A DNA stretch of 10,053 nucleotides, taken from contig CAAFWR010000096.1 in assembly GCA_900766745.1 (NCBI GenBank), positions 1 to 10,053 on the forward strand, written 5' to 3'. The notes beneath the pieces are model-generated. The model did no database searches. It was not told where the DNA came from and saw only the letters and a list, made by a program, of their open reading frames with translations. Below are positions 4,939 to 10,053 of the stretch, one piece after another (within the stretch, counting starts at the first letter, position 1; each line of letters opens with the position of its first letter). This DNA is from Methanobacteriaceae archaeon (GTDB lineage: Archaea; Methanobacteriota; Methanobacteria; Methanobacteriales; Methanobacteriaceae). The position numbers and the translations under genes are program-made.

Positions 4939-7005
4939 ATGAAATTTAATAACAAAACATTACTTGCAATATTAGCATTATTTATTGTAGCATTATCAAT
5001 ATCTTCTGTTTCAGCATCAGATGTAACAGACGATATAAATATTGCTGCAAATAGTGTTAATGCAGTAAGAACAACTCACAACATTGCAGATGGTGCATCC
5101 TTAAGCGATATCCAAACTCAAGTTGATAATGCAAATGCAGGAGACACTATCTCATTTGCAAACAAGGGACAATATGACTTTGGAAATAATAATAAAGCAA
5201 TAAACGTCAATAAAACTTTAACCTTTATTGGTAATGGTGCAACTATCAAAGCTTTAAACGGTTTTTATGTAAGTGCAGCAACTACCACAACTATTGATGG
5301 AACTTCTTTTGATGGATTCAAATTTATAAACCCATCAACCACATGGAACGGTCGTGCAATTGACATACGTGGAGGTTCAGACATCAGCGTTACAAACTGT
5401 AATTTCACAGGCAGCGGCCATTCTGGAGTTTATATTCAAAGAGCTACTGGAAATATACTTGTAGAAAACTGCTACTTCAGTGGTACTGCTGACGCTAATA
5501 GTATTAATCCTAATGGTGTCAAAGAAACAGGAACTAAAGCTGTAAATATTATGGGAGGAAATGGAGTAAGAATAATCAACAATACTGTTAACGGTCCAGT
5601 ATTAGATGCATTTTCCATTGCATCCAACTCCAAAAACATTTTAGTGAAAGACAACAAAGTTAATGGCGCTTATTACGCTATTTTCTACGGTGGAGGATTA
5701 GTAAACATTACCACCAAAAACAACACATTCGAAAACATCAGAGCTATAGCTATCAGTCTCATGAAAAGTGCACAAAGTTCTGTAATTGAAAATAACACCT
5801 TCATAATGGGAACTCTCCCAGAAAATGGAGCATATAAAAACAACATTGCAATTTACTTAGAACAAGGAAACACTGCTCATGGTGCTGCAACTCAAATCGG
5901 AGATATCTATATCAAAAACAACAAGTTCTCCAGTGCTAAAGACGTACCTGATACCCAAACCAGTTATGCTGTAGAGGTAAAAAGTCAAGGCGGTCCGTTA
6001 AAACTCAACGGTGACTTTGAAGTTACCAATAATAAGTATGATAACAATATCGTCAAATTTTTATTCTTAGATGGTAACTGGAATGTAAATGGTGACGATA
6101 TCATCATTGACCAAGCTACTATGGACTCTCAAATTAAAGCATCAAGCAACAATATTACTGCAAAATATGGAACTAACCAAACCATTCAATTAACTGGTGC
6201 AGATGGTACCATATTAACTAATCAAAAAGTAGATCTTACTTTCACAAAAGATGGTAAAACCGTAGCTACCAAATCAGTAACCACCAACAGTTTCGGTACT
6301 GCTAATTTTGTTAATGACTTAGATGCAGGATACTATACTGTAAGTGCAAGTTATGCTGGTGCAACTATCAACGGAGTAATCTATTCACAAGCAACTGCAC
6401 AATTTGGTATGATGAGTACAGCTCCAGCTATAACATCAAAACCAGTTATTGTTGGAAACAATATGACTCTCGTTACCAAAACTGGTAATAAATTTACTGT
6501 TCTTTTAAAAGATGAAAATGGTAAAATTTTAGCTAAACAAAAAGTCAACTTTACAATCTGTCTTAAAGGTAGTAGCGCTGCAAAAACCTACACTTTAACT
6601 ACTGATGAAAACGGTTTTGCAGGATTGAACATAAACCTTATGATGGGTGAATGGAGTATGGTTATCTCTATTAACGATCCAACATATGGAAAAGTTACTG
6701 CAAACTATGTTTTAACAGCTGTAAGAAATGAAGCAAAAATTGTTGCTCCTTCTGTAACTATCACCAAAAAAGGACAATTGTTCAAAGTAAGATTAGTTGA
6801 TCAAGTAGGTAGTGCTCTTGGTAACCAAAAAGTAACTATCCATCTTGGTACTGCAAAATATGTAAGAACAACTGATGCAAATGGATATGCAAGTTTACCT
6901 ATTAACTTAGCAAACAACAAACTTTACAACATTTTCTTATCCTTTGCTGGAACTAACTTATACACCCCATGTACTGGTGGAAGTCAAATTACAACCAAAT
7001 ACTAA
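4939..7005 (+). CDS. Secreted adhesin-like protein: beta-helix plus three Ig-like repeats
   Basis: 688 aa. Signal peptide 1-26 (MKFNNKTLLAIL... with cleavage at SVSA|SD). Residues about 48-75 (SLSDIQTQVDNANAGDTISF) are the usual cap before a pectate-lyase-like right-handed beta-helix, which runs to about 395 with PbH1 turns such as ISVTNCNFTGSGHSGVYI and ILVENCYF. Three Ig-like (Big_1/invasin-like) repeats follow at about 405-489, 500-597 and 603-688, each with a 'TT...G.A...INL' core. Family proteins bind surfaces or polysaccharides; no catalytic residues of a true lyase can be recognised, so adhesion is the likelier role. There is no C-terminal helix, sortase-like signal or obvious pseudomurein-binding repeat, so it may be released or held non-covalently. 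Single gene with its own promoter and a hairpin terminator. Function by family resemblance only. Confidence 0.92.
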   Translation: MKFNNKTLLAILALFIVALSISSVSASDVTDDINIAANSVNAVRTTHNIADGASLSDIQTQVDNANAGDTISFANKGQYDFGNNNKAINVNKTLTFIGNGATIKALNGFYVSAATTTTIDGTSFDGFKFINPSTTWNGRAIDIRGGSDISVTNCNFTGSGHSGVYIQRATGNILVENCYFSGTADANSINPNGVKETGTKAVNIMGGNGVRIINNTVNGPVLDAFSIASNSKNILVKDNKVNGAYYAIFYGGGLVNITTKNNTFENIRAIAISLMKSAQSSVIENNTFIMGTLPENGAYKNNIAIYLEQGNTAHGAATQIGDIYIKNNKFSSAKDVPDTQTSYAVEVKSQGGPLKLNGDFEVTNNKYDNNIVKFLFLDGNWNVNGDDIIIDQATMDSQIKASSNNITAKYGTNQTIQLTGADGTILTNQKVDLTFTKDGKTVATKSVTTNSFGTANFVNDLDAGYYTVSASYAGATINGVIYSQATAQFGMMSTAPAITSKPVIVGNNMTLVTKTGNKFTVLLKDENGKILAKQKVNFTICLKGSSAAKTYTLTTDENGFAGLNINLMMGEWSMVISINDPTYGKVTANYVLTAVRNEAKIVAPSVTITKKGQLFKVRLVDQVGSALGNQKVTIHLGTAKYVRTTDANGYASLPINLANNKLYNIFLSFAGTNLYTPCTGGSQITTKY

Positions 7006-7039
7006 ATAATACTCTCCTAGAGTATTATTTTTTATTTTT
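7004..7039 (+). terminator. Hairpin plus T-tract terminator of the 688-aa surface protein gene
   Basis: AAATAATACTCT (7004-7015) and AGAGTATTATTT (7019-7030) form a perfect 12-bp stem with a 3-base loop, running into T6 and T5 tracts (7028-7039). The left arm begins inside the TAA stop codon (7003-7005). Confidence 0.75.
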
Positions 7040-7058
7040 AAAAAAAGCTATTTTTTAT

Positions 7059-7087
7059 AAAAAAATATAGAAGTTTAAGAAAACTTC
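7059..7087 (-). terminator. Hairpin plus U-tract terminator of the methyltransferase gene
   Basis: GAAGTTT (7070-7076) and AAACTTC (7081-7087) form a 7-bp stem with a 4-base loop. On the minus strand it is followed within a few bases by T7 (complement of 7059-7065). It begins 2 nt after the stop codon. It faces the terminator of the convergent gene. Confidence 0.6.
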
Positions 7088-7089
7088 AA

Positions 7090-7704
7090 TTAATTATTTT
7101 CAAATACTATCAAATAATGAGATTTTCCTTCAGGAATATCTTCTCCTATTTCTTCATTCAAATAAGTCATTACAAGACCCTGTTTTTCGAATTCTTCTTT
7201 TAATTCCTCAGGAGAACTTCTAATTGAGTATGGAGGTCCATGTTTTACATCTTGTTTTTTATAGTCCATAATAGCTATTCTTCCACCATCATCTTTAATA
7301 ACTCTGCTTAATTCAGCAATAGCTTCCGGCATTTTTCTAGTTGCTTTGAATCCGTGGAAAACATTAACCATTAAAACTACATCCAAAACATCATCATCCA
7401 AATCGATTTTATCTGCAATATCAGATACAATTGGAATTAGATTTTCTACGTCATTCTCCTCTTTGTACTTTTCCATGTCTTCAACTGAGGGTTCATATAT
7501 GTCTAATGCATAAACATTACCTTTATCAATGTATTCAAGTGCTTTAATGGCCAGGTGCCCATCACCACAACCAGCGTCCATGAAATTTTCTTCACCTGTA
7601 AGATTGAGTTCGTTTAGTATTTCTGCTACATCAAGAAAATCCTCACTTGATCTGCCCTGAATTCTATGACCGTTTGCAGGTAACATTCCGGTTTTATTTT
7701 TCAT
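7090..7704 (-). CDS. Class I SAM-dependent methyltransferase
   Basis: 204 aa from ATG at 7704; a TTG at 7719 would add five residues (209 aa) but lies in the ribosome binding site GGAG. In the 209-residue numbering, motif I is FMDAGCGDG at 46-54, Asp73 in YALDIY ends strand 2 and should bind the ribose of S-adenosylmethionine, Asp100 in VSDIAD is the adenine-side acid, and motif IV is LDVVLMVNVFHGF (112-124). This is the Methyltransf_11/25-type Rossmann fold and is full length. The C-terminal part, GPPYSIRSSPEELKEEFEKQGL, is like UbiE-type enzymes, but no quinone, arsenite or other substrate can be assigned. Cytosolic, no signal peptide. It lies alone between two surface-protein genes, with its own promoter and terminator, so its neighbours give no clue to its substrate. 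Confidence 0.9.
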   Translation of the reverse strand: MKNKTGMLPANGHRIQGRSSEDFLDVAEILNELNLTGEENFMDAGCGDGHLAIKALEYIDKGNVYALDIYEPSVEDMEKYKEENDVENLIPIVSDIADKIDLDDDVLDVVLMVNVFHGFKATRKMPEAIAELSRVIKDDGGRIAIMDYKKQDVKHGPPYSIRSSPEELKEEFEKQGLVMTYLNEEIGEDIPEGKSHYLIVFENN

Positions 7705-7713
7705 AAATATATG

Positions 7714-7717
7714 CTCC
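7714..7717 (-). promoter_or_regulatory. Ribosome binding site deciding the methyltransferase start
   Basis: GGAG (7717-7714) lies 9 nt before ATG at 7704 and overlaps the alternative TTG start at 7719-7717, favouring the ATG. Confidence 0.55.
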
Positions 7718-7747
7718 AAATTATTCTTTATTATTAATCTTTAATGG

Positions 7748-7769
7748 ATTGATATATAACTATTTTCAT
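7748..7769 (-). promoter_or_regulatory. Promoter (BRE plus box A) of the methyltransferase gene
   Basis: On the minus strand ATGAAAATAG is followed by TTATATATCAAT, with the box A TTATATAT at 7759-7752. It differs at one of 22 positions from the promoter at 4844-4865. Predicted transcription start is near 7730, with a short leader carrying the GGAG site. Confidence 0.6.
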
Positions 7770-7806
7770 AACTCTCTTAAATATCCATTAATATTCGTTT
7801 AGTAAA

Positions 7807-7818
7807 TTAAATATAATA
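7807..7818 (+). promoter_or_regulatory. Possible box A of the large right-edge surface protein gene
   Basis: TTAAATATAATA lies about 55-65 nt before the ATG at 7872, so a start near 7838 and a leader of about 34 nt are plausible. It fits the box A consensus less well than the other promoters here. The remaining intergenic bases show nothing else. Confidence 0.35.
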
Positions 7819-7871
7819 TGAAATGTAAAAAGTTATACATCGACTTTTGATTATATTAAGAGGAAATAAAA

Positions 7872-10053
7872 ATGATAAATAAAAAGTTTATTTTAATAAT
7901 GGCTTGTGCTTTTATCATGATTATGTTTTCAAGCTGTGTTATAGCTAGTGAAGACATAAATACTGATTATAATTCTGATATTTCATTAAATAATCAATAT
8001 AATTCAGTTAAAAGTATGAGTCAAACCTACATTGTAGATGGGTCAGCAACTAACCAAATGAGTGATCCTACAATTCAAGATGCTATTGATAAAGCGAAAA
8101 ATGGAGACACAATTGAAATTACCGGAACAAATTATGTACATTGCCATTTTGTAGTTAATAAGAATTTAACTATAATCAGCAAGGTAGGAACAACTATGAG
8201 TACTTGCCCTTCAAATACTGATGGTTCAGATGGTATTGGAATATTTTACATATCCTCTGGAGGCTCTGGAACAGTTCTCTCCGGTTTTACATTTGTTAAT
8301 GACAAATCCCAGTCAGGTTCTATTGATACATATGCAATATACATAAATGGTGCAACTGACGTAACAATAACTAACTGTACTGTTGAAAAAGTAAGCGAAG
8401 GTCCGGGAATTTATCTAAATAACGCTAAAAATACGGAAATTAGAAACACAATAATTAAAGAGTCACAAAAAGGAATTTATCTAGAAAACTGTAACAACAT
8501 CAACATTAAAAACAACTCAATTAATTCCAATAATATTGCAGGAGTTTATGTTGGAGCTAACTGTAAGAACATCAACATTGCATTTAACAGCATTTATTCA
8601 AATAATTTTTATGGAATTTATCTTGGAAGTGCAGACAATACCCTAATTTATTCCAACAGGATTTACTACAACAGAGATGATCCTGTAGCCCAAAGAGCAG
8701 AGAAAGGAACAGGGATATATGTTGATACTACTGCAAATAATTTACAGATAAAAGGAAACCTAATTCAAGAAAACGGCAGATATGGAATCTACGACAGCCC
8801 TAAATTTACAAATATGGTTGATCAAAACGTGCAGATTGTAGATGGAAACTTCTTTATCCAACATGATGAAAGAGGAATATATCATGCAAATCCAGACGGG
8901 CAAACTACTATTGTTTATGTAGGGAGCAATTACTATTCCAATGAGCTGTTCTGTGGTGGAACTTCATACGAACCTGGCGTATTAATTGGAGACCACTCCA
9001 GAGATCTTATAATGAGCAAAATCACTGAAATTGAAAACGGCGTTTACTCTATTTCATTTATTAGAAAAGATACTGGTGAAGTTGCAACTTCCTTAAATTC
9101 CATAGAAATTACATTTTTCCTGAATAAAAAAGATACAAACCCTTTACCTAACAGTGGAGATGTTTACAGAATTTGTCCTGTAAAAAACGGTACAGCAATT
9201 GCTGATTTTAGAGATGCGAAATTTTTAGAAACCGGAAATACAATCACTGCTGTTGGACCTGGAATCGGAATCATTACAAACTCTAACTCTGGATCCAGAC
9301 CTAGCCAGGAAATGTCCATTAATGACAATAACATTCCTAAAGGAATTGCCAATACTACCATATCTGGAAACAGCTTAAACAAACATTATGGAAGCACTGC
9401 TCAATATGAAGTTACTTTGATGGCTAACGGAAAACCATTAGCTAATAAAAACATCAATGTGAAAATCAATGGAAAAACTTACAAAGTCGCAACTAACTCT
9501 CAAGGAATAGCTAAATTAGATATTAATCTAGCAAGTAATACATATGCAGTTGAAATAACATTTGATGGTGATGAAAATTACAAACCAAGTAAAAATACTG
9601 ATTCAATTACAATCAAACCTACTGTTATTGGAAATGATGTTGTAAAATACTATCGCAATGGAACTCACTATACTGTACAGCTTTTAGACAGTAATGGAAA
9701 TATTGCCAAAAATACAGCTGTAACCTTTGCTATCCCTGGAGCAACATATATTATTAAAACTGATTCTAACGGAATGGCAACACTACCAATAAACCTAAAC
9801 CCAGGAGAATACACAATAACTGCTTATAATACTTTAACAGAAGAAAGTTGTAAAAACAAAATTAGAGTTCTTCCAGCAAGTCTAAAGTTATCTGCTTCTC
9901 CAATTACAATGAGTTATAAGGACGGAACACAATATACAGTAGAATTAATTGACCAAAACAAAAAACCAGTAATCGGACAAACAGTAAGCCTATACCTCAA
10001 CGGAAAAAGCTTCAAAAACCTAAAATATGACAGAACCACAAACAACAAAGGAA
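7872..10053 (+). CDS. Large secreted adhesin-like beta-helix/Ig protein, 3' end beyond the window
   Basis: Open for 727 codons to the right edge with no stop, so C-terminally incomplete here. Start ATG is supported by GAGG (7860-7863), 8 nt upstream. Signal peptide 1-25, MINKKFILIMACAFIM and onward, cleaved after SSCVIA before SED. Residues about 64-85 (TIQDAIDKAKNGDTIEI) form the beta-helix cap; PbH1 turns then run to about 400, for example VTITNCTVEKVSEGPGIYL and INIKNNSINSNNIAGVYV. A spacer region (about 400-490) follows, then Ig-like repeats at about 493-582, 584-669 and from 670 onwards, with cores such as KTDSNGMATLPINLNPGEY. More repeats and any anchor would lie outside the window. This is the standard architecture of Methanobrevibacter adhesin-like proteins; the ligand is unknown. 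Confidence 0.92.
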   Translation, partial: MINKKFILIMACAFIMIMFSSCVIASEDINTDYNSDISLNNQYNSVKSMSQTYIVDGSATNQMSDPTIQDAIDKAKNGDTIEITGTNYVHCHFVVNKNLTIISKVGTTMSTCPSNTDGSDGIGIFYISSGGSGTVLSGFTFVNDKSQSGSIDTYAIYINGATDVTITNCTVEKVSEGPGIYLNNAKNTEIRNTIIKESQKGIYLENCNNINIKNNSINSNNIAGVYVGANCKNINIAFNSIYSNNFYGIYLGSADNTLIYSNRIYYNRDDPVAQRAEKGTGIYVDTTANNLQIKGNLIQENGRYGIYDSPKFTNMVDQNVQIVDGNFFIQHDERGIYHANPDGQTTIVYVGSNYYSNELFCGGTSYEPGVLIGDHSRDLIMSKITEIENGVYSISFIRKDTGEVATSLNSIEITFFLNKKDTNPLPNSGDVYRICPVKNGTAIADFRDAKFLETGNTITAVGPGIGIITNSNSGSRPSQEMSINDNNIPKGIANTTISGNSLNKHYGSTAQYEVTLMANGKPLANKNINVKINGKTYKVATNSQGIAKLDINLASNTYAVEITFDGDENYKPSKNTDSITIKPTVIGNDVVKYYRNGTHYTVQLLDSNGNIAKNTAVTFAIPGATYIIKTDSNGMATLPINLNPGEYTITAYNTLTEESCKNKIRVLPASLKLSASPITMSYKDGTQYTVELIDQNKKPVIGQTVSLYLNGKSFKNLKYDRTTNNKG

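Noticed and set aside
4939..6120. Polysaccharide lyase activity for the beta-helix proteins
   Set aside because: The fold is lyase-like, but I cannot identify conserved catalytic Asp/Arg/Lys residues. Adhesin-like proteins of this group commonly have the fold without the activity.
7920..7950. Possible lipobox (FSSC) in the signal peptide of the right-edge protein
   Set aside because: The residues before Cys do not fit L-[AS]-[GA]-C well, and a normal cleavage site VIA|SED follows directly.
9164..9382. 72-codon open frame on the minus strand inside the right-edge surface gene
   Set aside because: It is antisense to a clear beta-helix/Ig coding frame and has no promoter or ribosome binding site. 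The same applies to short antisense frames at 330-557, 1161-1355, 1870-2073, 4015-4197 and 5472-5657.

Overview
The window looks like an accessory, surface-protein-rich stretch of a host-associated methanogenic archaeon of the Methanobacteriales, most likely Methanobrevibacter or a close relative. This is inferred from very low GC, archaeal box A promoters (TTTATATA / TTATATAT), GGAGGTGA-type ribosome binding sites, an ExbB-like channel next to a DUF2149-type protein, and several 'adhesin-like' proteins built from right-handed beta-helix repeats plus Ig-like repeats. No tRNA, rRNA, CRISPR array or transposase was seen.

Layout, left to right. At 1-101 (minus) is a remnant of an adhesin-like gene with no start codon, ending against a 12-A run. 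At 275-1018 (minus) is a short-chain dehydrogenase of FabG type with a hairpin terminator overlapping its stop codon. At 1129-2738 (minus) is a tight three-gene operon: a seven-helix membrane protein of unknown function, an ExbB/TolQ/MotA-type channel protein, and a small DUF2149-type protein whose single helix carries the Asp typical of ExbD/TolR. At 2835-4676 (minus), upstream of that operon, is a membrane-anchored Ig/beta-helix surface protein. Its signal peptide lies upstream of the first canonical ATG, behind a perfect Shine-Dalgarno sequence followed by ATC where ATG is expected. A divergent promoter region (4691-4938) leads to a second, apparently unanchored beta-helix/Ig surface protein (4939-7005, plus). 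Convergent terminators (7004-7087) separate it from a SAM-dependent methyltransferase (7090-7704, minus). Divergent from that, at 7872 and running off the right edge, is a third large beta-helix/Ig surface protein.

How the genes may work together. The anchored surface protein, the seven-helix protein, the ExbB-like protein and the ExbD-like protein could form an ion-motive-force-driven machine that acts on something outside the membrane. Such archaea have a single membrane under pseudomurein, so the usual ExbBD partners (TonB and outer-membrane receptors) should be absent and the output is unknown. The two transcripts have similar promoters, and the surface-protein promoter has its box A centred in a perfect inverted repeat, which suggests specific regulation. 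The two large plus-strand proteins are typical secreted adhesin-like proteins for cell-cell or cell-host contact. The dehydrogenase and methyltransferase have no evident link to the surface genes.
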